Source: Porphyra umbilicalis | Taxonomy: Eukaryota > Rhodophyta > Bangiophyceae > Bangiales > Bangiaceae | Length of the DNA: 64,000 nucleotides | Assembly (NCBI GenBank): GCA_002049455.2 | Contig: KV918864.1 | Coordinates: 164,759 to 228,758 of the forward strand | Direction of reading: 5' to 3' | In this document: one piece after another, positions 34,055 through 45,180 of the stretch | Layout: every line of letters starts with the position of its first letter | Numbering within the stretch: position 1 is the stretch's first letter | Program-made: the position numbers and the translations under genes | Notes under the pieces: model-generated | Told to the model about the DNA's origin: nothing | Database searches by the model: none | The model's input: only the letters and a program-made list of their open reading frames with translations

Positions 34055-34793
34055 TACAGTGTACCGGGAGGTTGCCCAATGACTGACCGGGTGCCGAAAG
34101 ACTGATCTGGCTGTAAGCAGCCGATTGCAGCTCCCTGAGCCACATTTCTGCCTGCTTGTGACCCAGTCAACGGAAAGAAGGGGCAGAAAGCTAGAGTCTG
34201 CGCCGTCCAGACGACTGAGTGAAGCAGGCCTGGCATCTAGGGCTGAGCATAGGCCAAGCAGGGGCACATTCCGATCCTGTGTGAAGGTACGATATGATTT
34301 GCCTGAAGGACCAAGAAACTGCACGTCCTTCACTATGCATCATCGGGTGGCAATCCCACAAGGGGAGTGGCAACTGGAGTCGATATCGAGTCCCTGGAGC
34401 CTGGCGAATTGTGCCTTTGTCCAGGAGAGATCTTCTTTGACAGTGGAGGGTTTCTGTGCACCCTCAGTGGCCCCCAAAAAAAGGAAGACACCAGCTGTTT
34501 GTCGATGGGCGGTGGAGGGGGGGGGGGAGGCGGGCTGTGTGGGGCCGGTAGACGGACTACTGAAAGAAAAGCACCCACTCAAGATACCATTTACAAGCGC
34601 AGCGAGCCGCCTGCCACTTCGTGGTTTTCTTTTTTGGGCAGGAGACCCAAAGATGATGATCCGCACAAGGAAATGTGGCCTGACGGGGTCAGAAACGGGT
34701 GCTTACAGATCAGGTGTTGGGCACCGATCCGCCCGATATCGGGCCTATAGGAGAGACACAATGCCGCAATACAGTCATTATTCGACATTGTCC

Positions 34794-34828
34794 CACTGGA
34801 CATTGTCACGCTGTGACAATGTCCAGTG
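34794..34828. repeat. Perfect 16-bp stem, 3-base loop hairpin
   Basis: CACTGGACATTGTCAC at 34794-34809 is followed by GCT and its exact reverse complement at 34813-34828. A related GACATTGTCCC lies just upstream at 34784-34794. No gene or element end could be tied to it. Confidence 0.95.
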
Positions 34829-35069
34829 CGATCGTGCAAAACCAATTTATTCAGACGACTGCCCCAACTGTATGAGCTCATCACTTTTGGTTGGATGACC
34901 GCCTGTCGGGTGCGCTCGTCGCCGCACCGACGGTCCTTTTCCGCATGTCCTAGCCCACATCACCGTGCGTGATCATCGCGTGCTCTCGCCGCGCTGATCC
35001 CCACCTCTCTCCCCGCTCTGCACCTCCGTTCATTTTCCACCCATCCAGACGTTGTGGCTGATTGCAAAG

Positions 35070-35243
35070 ATGGCCAACGTCCCCACCCCGTGCCCAAGCT
35101 CTGTCGATGCGGCCGCAGCCGTTGCCCGGGAGGCTTTTTGTCAAGCCGCACCCGATTTGCTGTCCCAGTCCGCTGATAGAGACGTGCACGCGATTGAGGA
35201 CACTGTTGACCTGGCCCTGAGTGGTCAGGATGATGATGCTTGA
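35070..35243 (+). CDS. Small unrecognised ORF, 57 residues
   Basis: The ATG at 35070 sits in a favourable context (AAGATGG) and opens an acidic, Ala-rich frame ending in Gln-Asp-Asp-Asp-Ala, followed at once by TGA and a T-rich stretch. Composition is protein-like, but it is short and could be the start of a spliced or decayed gene. No family is recognised. Confidence 0.25.
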   Translation: MANVPTPCPSSVDAAAAVAREAFCQAAPDLLSQSADRDVHAIEDTVDLALSGQDDDA

Positions 35244-35790
35244 TGTGTTTGACTTCTTTTTTTCGTGCTTGATTTTGTAGTGCACAGGGTCTTGGTCGCG
35301 GAGCGTGCGTTGTAGAGGAACCTCGACCAGCCGCGCAGGACAGAAAATATATGTGGCGGTGGTCCGTCTGCACCAAGAGACATGAGTGTCAGCAGGAGGG
35401 GTCGCTTTCGACAGATGCAGGAGTGCCCACATCACTTGCAAGACTGGTCTCGATCGTTGCCAAATTCGAACGAATTTTCAGTCGAGCGACTCAGAGTCTG
35501 CCACGAGGCGAGACGAAGAGTCCTTGCTGGCGCTTTGCAACGGTCGAGACAAAATCGAATAATGACTGTAAAAGAAAAAAACACAGAGGTCAGGCAACGT
35601 TTTCATCAACAGAACATATTCCGCTACACCATCAATTTGATAAAAATATATCTCTTGCGCTATGGCTCCTCCACGCTCTACTTCTCTGTGTTTGTTTGTT
35701 CTTTAAAGGTCAGACGATAGGCAACCTCCCAGTAGCACCGTGGCCTATTTCTTGTTGGAGCGTCCCTAGCTAGAGAGGGGATACGGCATG

Positions 35791-35809
35791 TATTGCTGAT
35801 CCCCCAATT
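35791..35809 (+). repeat. 19-bp sequence repeated in inverted orientation beyond the 21-kb element
   Basis: TATTGCTGATCCCCCAATT here is matched exactly by its reverse complement at 58062-58080. The two sites lie about 750 bp and 390 bp outside the left and right ends of the 21-kb element. Confidence 0.85.
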
Positions 35810-36303
35810 CTGTCCTCGTCGACCAGGAACGGTTCCTGGCGGTACGGTTCTTGTGGAACTGGCCATCTATTAGTTAAACGCAGCCGTAAACAGCTGCTCA
35901 GCACGAATCTGAGGCGTCCTATTGGCTCTCCCTCCGCCACTTCCGTGCAGAACCGAGATCCTTCTTTTTCTTGAGATTTTCTTCCGATCCCTTCCGTGTC
36001 AAGGGAGCAACCGGCCCGCAATCGTTGGGATATCGAGATTTTCTGGGAGATACGCAGAAAAGTGCAGAAAAACGAAGGCGTCGATTGCGCGATTGGGAGC
36101 CGTACGGGCACATTCTGTAAAGATCGGGCCGGACATGCACTGCTGTCGGACTGCTCGACCAATGAGAGATCTGCATTCATTGCCGTTCCACTACCGTTCC
36201 GCGGCGATGAGGACAGATTCCAGGCACGTGCGTGCAATACCCTGGCCTTGAGGGCGGCGGCGCGCTCGGCGACGCATCGACACCGGGCACGCCGGCCGGC
36301 TCC

Positions 36304-36563
36304 ATGGCCGCGAGCGCGCACGGGGGCACGTACAGCCACGTTGCCGTGGCGGGGGGGGCGTGGGGCGGGGAAAGCGATGCCGCCGCCGCCACCGCAGCGG
36401 CGGCCGCCCGCCGGCGTGGCGCAACGCCCACGGGCGGGGCCGTCACCCCGCCGCGCAGCGCACCTGCGCGCGGCGGGCGGGGCGGCCGACACGGCGCACG
36501 GGCGGGTGGGTGGGACGGACCGCCGCGCGACGGCGCGCCTCTAACCTCGCCGCTAGCAACCAG
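36304..36563 (+). CDS. Possible host ORF cut by the 21-kb element
   Basis: The ATG at 36304 (GGCTCCATGG) opens an Ala/Gly-rich, high-GC3 frame (AASAHGGTYSHVAVAGG) that continues to the element's left end and would be closed by element sequence. GC content here is like that of the host-type sequence to the right of the element. It may be a host gene interrupted by the insertion or a chance GC-rich frame. No family is recognised. Confidence 0.25.
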
Positions 36564-36642
36564 GGAAACCACAGCCTTCGGGATCTGGCTGCCAGATCCC
36601 GAAGGCAAGTGCCACATCACGAAGGCTCCTCTACCAATCAGG
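36564..36642 (+). repeat. Left terminal inverted repeat of the 21-kb element
   Basis: Starts GGAAACCACAGCCTTCG and contains the perfect hairpin GCCTTCGGGATCTGG / CCAGATCCCGAAGGC, then CCACATCACGAAGGCT and a CCAAT. It aligns with the reversed right end along its whole length, except that it lacks one copy of the roughly 20-bp internal unit present on the right. Confidence 0.85.
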
Positions 36643-36690
36643 TGCCGTGCCTGTGTGACAAGTGGCGCTCCTCAACACAGTTCCGGATTG

Positions 36691-36711
36691 TATATGGGCA
36701 TATATACATAC
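36691..36711 (+). promoter_or_regulatory. Possible TATA-type promoter region of the KDZ transposase
   Basis: An AT-rich island TATATGGGCATATATACATA lies about 50 bp inside the left terminal repeat, which itself carries a CCAAT, in otherwise GC-rich sequence. The transposase is downstream on the same strand. Promoter function is inferred from position and composition only. Confidence 0.25.
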
Positions 36712-37358
36712 TATCAACCACATAGGGGCCACCTTTGAATAGCTCGTAGGTCCTGATCATGGCCCCCCTGCTCCACTGTCCCAAGAATGTACCTCGCCTG
36801 TCCCGCCCCGGCGCCACCGCCGTCCTCGTCGCTGGCGTCCACGTCGCTGGCGTCCTCGTCCCGCGGCCCGCCGCTGCGGTGCTGCCGTCGGCGCTGCCCC
36901 GGTTGCTGCTCGTCGGCGGCACCCCCCCTCCCCCCCGCCCCCCCAATCGGCCTGTACTCGCACCGTCTCCGTCCGGCCACTTGCCGATTGCCACTCGCCG
37001 ATTGCCTCTCCCACTCTTCGCTGGCGTCCTCGTCCCGCGGCCGGCCGCGGCGTCCCTGCCGTCGGCGCTGTCCTGGTTGCCGCTTGTCCACCGGCCGTCA
37101 CTTCTGCGGACGCCGCGCATCTTTAGGCGACGTGTGGCGGGTGGGGGTGGCTCGGGTTGTCGGGGTTCTTTTTTTGCAACACCCGGGCGCAGGAGGCGGT
37201 GTGAGGTTGTGGCGACGGGACGGCGGCTCTGTGCACATCGGCTGCTCCGGGTGTCCCATTGCAGACGTGGTCGCTGCGCGACGCGAGGCTCGCTCGCTGT
37301 ACGGGTTGCGTCGGTGGGCGCGCTGAGCACTCGTACGGTGTACACTACGGCGGCGGAA

Positions 37359-40300
37359 ATGCAAAGCGACAGCAGCTCCTCAACCAGTGGCAGCCCACTT
37401 TTTTTGGGTTCCGCCCGGCACTCCGTGACGCGCTCCGCTCCGGCTCGCAGCGTGCCGTCGGTGCTCAACCTCGCCGCGGACGACCTGGGCGGCGGCAGCG
37501 CCTTCAGCAGAGCAAGCGGAGGGTGCTCTGACGGGCTCCTCGAAGGTCTCTTTGGCGATGACGGTGGGGACGTGGCGGCTGGCGGTGACCTGCTGGCTGG
37601 TGCCAGTGCTGGTTTGAGCGACGCTGGTAGCGATGCTGATGAAGCCGATGGACGTCCCCCCGTAGGTGTACCTGCGATGGACGCGCGGGTTCGGGGTGGT
37701 GGTCGGACTGGGCGCCAATACGGTCAAAGACGGCCTGGTCCCGGGCATGGGCAAGGCGGGAGAAAGAAGGGCTCCGGGCGACGCACCAAGGAGCACTTCG
37801 GCCGAGGGCTTCGGAGAGTTATGGGAGCCCATCTGTCCGACGTGTCTGCCGAGTCACTGGCGACCCATTGTCACGTGCCTTTGACGGCCGCGCAGACGAC
37901 CGTCGCCCTGCTTAGGACGTGGGCGAACGCGGATGGTCGAGAGGAGGTTTGGCTGCTGCCGGGCGTCTTTGGTGTAGTCGCTCGGTGGGGGGCGTGGCGT
38001 CGGGACTCGCAGGGGGACTGTGCGAGCGTCTGCGTGTGGCTGGCCGCAGATGGACGGTCTCGGTGCACCTGCGTCGGGTCGAACGTGCATCAAGACAACC
38101 ATGCCTACGAGCGTCCAACAACCTGCCAGCACGCCGGGGCATTAGATGCCCTGCTTGAGGAGCTTGCTGGGGCTTTGGGGGCGGCATCTACTCGTGTACG
38201 GCGGCATTTTCTCGACCGATTGGAGCAGGAACGGGCAATGGAGGGAGGCGGACAGGACGCTGCTGCCGGTCTGACCTTCCACGTCGTCGGTGCTTTGTAC
38301 GTGTCCCTTTGTCCGTCTCCGTTTGGCGTCTTGCCAGTGCCCCTCTACCTCACCCACACGCGCTCTTCCTGTGGAATATGCCCTGGTGCTCGGACCAGGG
38401 TGTGCTCTCACCTCTGCATCGCGCAAGAGTCGGGCGCACCGCACCGTTCCCATCGAGCTTCCGCCCAAAGCTCGGCTCAGAGCTTAGAGGTGTCTGCTGT
38501 GTCGCGCTTGCCCATCCCACTGCACGACTGTGTGGCGGCGGTGCGGGTGAACGGTGATGTTGCCGCCAAGGCGCTGACGAGCAGTGTTTTTGTTGTGCGC
38601 GCACCGGTGCGGTGCCAGTATTGCACGGACCGTGGCGAGCCCCACACCCTCTCCGAGCAGACGACAAGGACGGGCGTCGTCACTTGCACCCGCGGCTTTT
38701 ACAAGATGGAGGTACACGTGGCCAAGTGCTCTTCATGCAGGCAGTGGGTGGCGCGGGACGGTCGAGATGAGCATCTGGTGATGCTGACGCTGACGTCGGC
38801 GGCTACAGTACGGTGGGTGCGTTCCATGTCGCTTGCAGCATCCGACGGAATGCCTTGACGACGGCCACAACGCGGTGGCTCCGAAGCGTGCGCCGGGAAA
38901 TGGTGGCCGGCGTGCTTCCCAAGGAGAGTCCGACTCGGAGCGGTCGCGTGCTGAGGAGTTTGGTGCTGGTCGGGCTCAAGCTGATGGTTACTGACCTTCC
39001 TCCTGCGCTGTTTACCTGTCTCCACTGCCTCGATGCCGACGGCAGGTACAAGTACGTGTCGGCCGACTCTATCTGGGTCGGCTTCGGTAGCGGGGCGGAC
39101 CACGTCCACTTCCAACACGTCGTCGAGGCTGTGCCCGAGAACGAGCGGGCGATCAACGCCGCGTACCTTGTGAGAGGCGAGTCCGTGCGCCGAATGTTGC
39201 GGGACGTCATGAAGCCGACAAAGGACGTCAAGGTGTGCGCCAAGGCCGTAAAGGCCGCCGAGATAGCCGTCGGCATCCTTCTCCCTGACGCTCTCCCTGC
39301 GCAGGACGTGTGGCCGCCGACCGACGGGGAGCGCGCCGTCAGCGCCTTGCTCGGCAGCATCTACGACATCAGGTCGGCCTCATCGAAGCTACTCTCGGCT
39401 CTCAAGACGGGCCTGTCAACCTACAAGACCCGCTCCCCCTCCGTGGCCGAGCGTCGCACAAAGGCAGCAGCCCACCTATTGCGGTACATATCCGCTACGG
39501 CCACGGTCAAGCCGCTGTCGGACCATTTTGCGGGAGGGACAGCGGCGTCCGCGCGTGACGCAACGAATGAATTACCGCCCACCTTCACTCCATCAACCGC
39601 CCAAACACCTCCCCCGTCGACTGGATACCCTGCAGCTGCGCCGCCGCCAGCGACGTCACCGCCTGCGGCGGCCGCAGCGGGGCTGACGTCGGCGCCGACA
39701 ACGACCGGCCAACAACCACCCCCGCCCACCATTGATGCATCAACCAGCCAACCACCACCCCCGTCGACTGGTCACCGTGCAGCTGCGCCGCCGCCAGCAG
39801 CGGCACCGCCTGCGGCGGTGGCAGCGGGACTGCCCTCGGCCCCGACACCGACCGGTCAACCACCGCCCCCGCCCACTGGTGGTCTCGCAGCTGTTCTACC
39901 GCGTGCTGCGTCACCACTTGCGGCGGCGGCAGCGGGATTGACCTCGGCCCCGACATCGACCGGCCAAGCACCGCGCCCGCCCACTGGTCGCCCTGTAGTG
40001 GTGCCGCCGCGTGGGGCCTCACCGCCTGCGGCGGTGGCGAGGTTGACGGCAACGCAGACGGGTAAGAGCCATTCCCCGCCCCCGACGACTGTCGGGGGTG
40101 CAAGGGTGCCACCACCAAGGGGCCCACCGCGCGGCGGAGGTCCCCTCACCCTCGTCGCCCCCCAACCTGCTACTCCGACGGGCAAGCGCAAACGCGGCAG
40201 AAACTCTGTCAACGGGGAGGCATCTGCGGCGCGTCAGACGACTCGGCGTCGACCCGCCTGTGGTCGCCAACCGTTCAAGGCCGGAAAGGGTGAGGTGGAG

Positions 40301-41722
40301 GATGGCAATCCCCATCTACAAGCAGCCATTGCCGAACTTGACAAGGACGGGCGCCGGGAGCTGCTCTCGTTTGTCAACGCCATCACCATTGACAGTGTCG
40401 TGCTCCCTTTCCGGCCACACCACGCCGGGACACTTCGGATGCTCGCCAAGCTCCCACACCAGGAGGACGGCGGCGACGCAGTGCGGGAGGTGCTGGGCAT
40501 GGCTACGTCTGGCGTCGCGATCGCCGAGCTGAACGAAAAGAAGCCGATCGTCGAGCTCCTGCGCGAGCTGAGGTTTATGCAGCTGGGTGTGCGGACGTCG
40601 GCGTCGCTCTTCAAGGCGTTGAGCATGCTACCCACTGCGTTGGGGCGCGGGCTGCACTGCGTGGCGGACGCGATTGACAAGTTTGTGTTGGAGTGGAGCA
40701 ACGGGCCGGCCGCGACGCTCAAGTACGAGAAGCGATGGAAGTGCGGCGAGCGGTCGCAGAAGGAGATGAGCAAAGCGTTTCAAGAGGCGTACCCGCAGGC
40801 GACGACCCACCACGAGCAGACGGGCACGTGCGCACCCGGCCTGCCACAATGCCGACCCGAGCCATTCTTGTGGCAGGAGGTGCTGAGGACGGGCATGTGC
40901 TCCAAACATTACGCGAAGGCGCACAAGTTTTCGCCGGGGGCGATGACATTTTGTTGCGGCTGCCAGCACCCGCTGATCCTGGCGTTCACCGTGCTGGACC
41001 GGAAGGAGGCACCGCAAGTATTGCTCAACATGCTGCTCACGCGCTTTGCCCGGCTCCCCCACTTCCTCATCTACGACTTCGCCTGCGGCGCCTTCCGCGT
41101 GGCACTCGGGAAGTTGGGTTGGCTACTCATGGACTGCACGGTGGTGTCCGACCGCTTCCATATATTCAACCACCTTTGCTCCGACGCGTTCGACCCGCGC
41201 TCCTACAAGAAGATGGACGGGGCCGACACCGGCGCCCCCGAGCAGCGCAACGCCCCTATCCGACGCATCCAGACGACGCTGCAGGGCATGGGCGTGGAGC
41301 CCTACACCAACCTGCTGGCGTATCAGACGGCCATCCTCAACCACGAGGCGCAGGCCAAGTGGGAGCTGGGGGTGGACCGGCTGTCCGAAGATGTCGACCT
41401 TGCTGGGATGTATTTTGCGCGCTTTCCGTGCCTCTGTTGTGACGACAGCCACCGCGCATCGATTGACGAGGCACTGCCGGAGGCGGAGGTGTCGGAGGGC
41501 GATACGGTGGCCAACGAGGGTCTCTCCGACGCGTCTGGGAGCACGGGGAGCACAGGCCGGCTGTGGCGGGTGCTTGAGGAAGGGAAAGGGCGGCCTCGAG
41601 ATGGTGACACTGACTCTGATGAGGGGTCTGCTTTTTCGGGTGATCTGTCCGCCAGCGAAGGCGGCGGTGCGAGTGGTGCCAGCGAAAGGAGTGGGGAGAT
41701 GTCCATAGGCTTGAGTGAGTAG
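37359..41722 (+). pseudogene. KDZ-like transposase with SWIM and CxC zinc motifs, one frameshift
   Basis: Best start is ATG 37359; the frame is open upstream to 36759 but reads as low complexity. Features in order: a SWIM-type motif (CTC at residues 236-238, CQH at 256-258), a zinc cluster (CQYC ... CSSCRQWV), then a frame change at 38804-38810. The second frame runs to 41722 with a long Pro/Ala/Thr linker, a second Cys cluster (FSPGAMTFCCGCQHPLIL), and the catalytic-type core: IYDFACG (Asp codon at 41075), VSDRFHIFNHLCS (Asp at 41150) and APEQRNAPIRRI (Glu at 41240), then an acidic Ser-rich tail. This order resembles KDZ transposases. The frameshift coincides with a TACAGTA heptamer; without its extra five bases the two halves would be in phase. 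Small introns, for example near 38297-38336, are possible. Confidence 0.7.
38804..38810 (+). other. TACAGTA heptamer at the frame break, candidate transposon excision footprint
   Basis: Tc1/mariner-type excision typically leaves TA, two or three terminal element bases, and TA. All three TA-flanked families in this window end in CAG, which predicts exactly TACAGTA. Removal of five bases at this site would bring the two halves of the transposase into one frame. Confidence 0.5.
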
Positions 41723-44093
41723 ACGTCTTTTTTTGCGTACCTTGTTTTTTTCTGCATGTCATTGTCCGCCCAATGGAGATGTTTGACGTTGGGTCGGGCC
41801 TTGGCACCATCTCGGTTGCGTGTGACGCCCCCGCGGCATCGGCCCCCGGCGGTATGCGACGCATCAATCTCACATCCTCGCCCCACAATGTACCCGCGGC
41901 GCATGACCGCCCCCCCACACACTCGCCGCCCCCCTACGCCTCACAAAACGCCCGCCTCCCGTCCCACCCCTGCCCTACTTCCGCACCTACCGCCCGGTGC
42001 CTCTGCAGTGAGGACGGTGCCGGTGGCATGGCCGCCGCTGCCCTCATCCGTCTTCTGTCGTCCGCCAGAGCCCGCCAACAGAATCCAGCACGAGCACCCC
42101 CCCGCCCTCGCCGCGCCGCACTTCTCTACTGCGAATGCCAACCCACTCGTAGGAGCGAGCCGGCAGCCGCACATTCTCCATCGAGTCGGCTGCCAGAAAA
42201 AAACTGGCGCCCGGCTCGCGGCTCGTGATAGTGCCACGGGAGACTCAGCAACAGAGAGTTGTATAGGTGGGGTGACGGTGGCCCACCACAGCCACCAGCG
42301 TGATAGAAGGCAGGTGCAAAACTCCGAAGCTCCAGGAGGCACGATGCCAGCATGGATGGGCGGGGGCCGCCGCAGGCGGACGACAGGTCCGCGTGAGGAT
42401 GAATCGACGGCGATCAGGCCAGGGGAAACGACCTGCTCAGCAAGCAAAGAGAGCTCGAGGGAGCGACAAGAATTGCTTCTGTAGGGGTGCTACATGATTG
42501 TGGTCCCCCAAAACATCAGGCAATCGGTCGTTAATTCCGCGTAATCGCACTCAAAGTGCTCATTTGGCGCTGGCCTCGAAAGATAGGTGGGCTCGTATGA
42601 AGCATTGCCGCACTCGCTATGTCCCTATCGCGGGGTGCTTGACCATGTATGCCAACGACCCATTGTCCTTCTGCTTTTAGTGTGTGGTCAGTGGAGGGCG
42701 CGCTCCACGGTCAGCCCCGGGTGCCCCTCCCCACCCGCCGGTGCGTTGCGTCCAACACGGCGCCATGGTGACGTCGGTCGCGTCGCCCTCCGCCGCGCGG
42801 ACATCGATTTTCCTCTTGGGCCTCCCCGCCATGCCGTTTTTCGAGCGCCGCCGCCCGCCGCCGCCGCCGCCCCGAGTCCCGCCACCCCCTCCCCCGTCGG
42901 CCGCCGTGCCACCGCCGCCAGGTGGCGGGGCGCCTGGCGTGGGTCTCCCCCCCCCCCCCCCCCCCATACACTGCTCCCCCCCCCTCCCCACTCTCCCGCC
43001 GTCTGCGCGGCCACCCCTGTGTCTGCCCGTGGGTCCCGAGTGGGGCCGCCCCCCCCTCCCCGCCCGCGACGCATACCGCCTGCGCGTCGGCTGCGGCGCG
43101 GCGGCGGTGCTCCGCCCCCTCGTCCTCGTCGGCTTCGTGATCGGGGAGAGGGGGCGGGCGTCCTTGGTGTCGGCGCGGGTGGCGCCGCCGCGACGGCGGT
43201 GGGGGGGGGCGCCCGCCCCCGTTGGCCGCCGTCGCGCGACGGTGGTGGCGGAGACGCGTCGGTCTGCGGGCGGTGGGCGGCGGCGGGGGCGTGAGGGGCG
43301 GCGGCGGTGTCGTCGACTCGGTTGTTGGCCCGCTGTTTCGTGTTGTGTGGGAGGATGCTGATGACTGGGGGGGGGTGGCGCCCCGGTTGGAGGCGCCGCC
43401 GCCGCCCGCGTCGTGCGGCCGAGACGGTCCGGGCTCACGTCGCCCCCCTCGGGTGCCGTCGGGCGCGCCGGCTACGCCGCCCGCCCGCCCGCCGCCGCCG
43501 CCTCGTTCCCCCCAACGGCCAATTCCCGCAGCGCGCACCGGCGCGACCGCCGCCGCCACGCCGCCGCTGCGTGGCCCGCCCACGGCACGCACCCGACAAG
43601 TTCGAAGGCAAACAGCAGCACGCAGGGCGCCACGGGCGGCTCGGCCGACCGCCGCCGCGTGCCGGCGGACGCGCGCGCCCCCCTCCCCCCCCCCCCCCCC
43701 GCGCGAGACCGCACCGCGCCCGCCCCCGCTCGTCACCGGGGGCGGCCGGACAAGCACATGTTTGTAAGCAGGGAGCTAAACGACGGCAAGCCGACGGGCG
43801 TGTCGGAGGAGACGCCCGCCCCTTAGCGGCCGGCCGGCCAGGCGGCACCCGCCACCGCCGGCACGCCGCCACCGCCGCCGCCCCCCCCCCCCCGCCCCCC
43901 GCGCGAGACCGCACCGCGCCGGGGTCCCTGTTTGCGCCACGAGGGGTGGCCGTATCCATATCCTGTTGCATCTACGTGCCCGTGTACGCGCGCGTCCCCC
44001 GCCAGCGCTGAACGAAAGCAACAGTCAAACAAAGGGTTTTAGTTACAAGCTGAAAAAGTCAAAGATTTGTATAGCGTCGACTCGGCAGGCGCC
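41723..44093. other. Interior GC-rich filler of the 21-kb element, no assignable gene
   Basis: Overlapping Pro/Arg/Ala-rich frames occur on both strands. One frame starting at ATG 42765 (GCCATGG context) begins with a plausible hydrophobic stretch but becomes polyproline and meets a long C run at 42948-42964. Homopolymer C and G runs are frequent. Nothing is called. Confidence 0.3.
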
Positions 44094-44420
44094 ATGGGCT
44101 TCGGCATCGCCGACGTGACCGCCGGCGTCGACAGCCGCTACGGCCCATTGGGCCGCGGGGCGGCCGTGTCCGGCCGCGGCCGCGGCATGATCAACACCGC
44201 CGCGCGCCTGCGGCTGGTGTGGGCACCCACAACCGGGGCGCTCGTCGCCGCGTCGCGGCTCGACTCACATCCGCATTGGCTCCCGCGGCTGACTGGCCAC
44301 CGTGGGCGGTGCGGCCAGCGGTGTGGACGTCGGGGGCGGCCTTGCCCACCCGCCCTATACGCTCGGTACCCCCCCCCACCCGCCGTCGCGGACCGGCGGG
44401 AGCCGCCGCGGGCGGGCCAG
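44094..44420 (+). CDS. Unrecognised ORF start inside the 21-kb element
   Basis: The ATG at 44094 in a GCCATGGGC context opens a high-GC3 frame whose first 70 residues look like a real protein (GFGIADVTAGVDSRYGPLG, then GMINTAARLRLVWAPTTGAL). After about residue 75 it becomes Arg/Gly-rich and enters the tandem repeat block, so the end is uncertain. Possibly a cargo gene with an intron or a decayed copy. No family is recognised. Confidence 0.25.
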
Positions 44421-45180
44421 AGAGGGAGCGGGGGGGGGGGAGGCTGGCACGCTCGCCGCCAATACGGCGAGCTTCGCCGCCGAGTCGTGGTCTTCGGCGT
44501 CCGTGTCGTAGGCGTTGTCGTCGTCGTGCGGTTGGCCGGCGGGCCCGGCAGGAGCAGCCGCGGCCGCGGGCAACCCCGCCGCTCGTGGGCGAGGGGGGGA
44601 GGGGGGGGGGGGGGGAGGGCGGCGCGCTCGCCGCCAATACGGCGAGCTTCGCCGCCAAGTTGTTGTCATCGGCGTCCACGTCATCAGCGTTGTCGTCGTC
44701 GTGCGGTTGGCCGGCGGGCCTGGCAGAAGCAGCCGCGGCCGCGGGCAACCCCGCCGCTCGTGGGTGAGGGGGGGAGGGGGCGGGGGGGGGAGGGCGGCGC
44801 GCTCGCCGCCAATGCGGCGAGCTGCGCCGCCGAGTCGTTGTCGTCACCGTCCATGTCGTTGGCGTCGTTGTTGTCGTGAACATGGCCGGCAGGCCTGGCA
44901 GGAGCTGCCGCGGACGACCCCGCCGTGGGTCGGCGGGGGGGGAGGGGGGGGTCGGGATGGCGGCGCGCTCACCGCCAATGCGGCGAGCTTCGCCGCCGAG
45001 TCGTTGTCGTCACCGTCCATGTCGTTGGCGTCGTCGTTGTCGTGAACATGGCCGGCAGGCCCGGCAGGAGCTGCCGCGGGCGACCCCGCCGTGGGTCGGC
45101 GGGGGGGGAGGGGGGAGGTGGGGATGGCGGCGCGCTCGCCGCCAATGCGGCGAGCTTCGCCGCCGAGTTGGGGTGGGTGG
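44400..45180. repeat. Tandem repeat, five units of 166-175 bp
   Basis: The marker AATRCGGCGAGCT recurs at 44461, 44636, 44811, 44977 and 45143. Each unit holds a GTTGTCGTC-rich part, a GGCCGGCAGG part and a G run of varying length. On the minus strand one frame reads as a repeated acidic motif (HDNDDANDMDGDD) followed by SAAKLAALA, so it may be protein-coding there, but G-run length changes would break that frame between units. Confidence 0.85.

Larger units (their letters stand above)
34057..36300. other. Spacer with a strong hairpin and short ORFs
   Basis: No recognised gene. A frame at 34367-34750 has a protein-like start (GVDIESLEPGELCLCPGEIF) but passes through a 12-base G run and lacks an ATG in good position. 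A 57-codon ORF begins with ATG at 35070. Both may be fragments of old elements. The hairpin at 34794-34828 is listed separately. Confidence 0.35.

Noticed and set aside
34794-34828. Helitron 3' end hairpin
   Set aside because: No CTRR follows the hairpin and no matching 5' end or Rep gene was found.
36759-37358. N-terminal 200 residues of the KDZ transposase frame
   Set aside because: Pro/Arg/Leu low complexity overlapping open antisense frames; ATG 37359 is the first convincing start.
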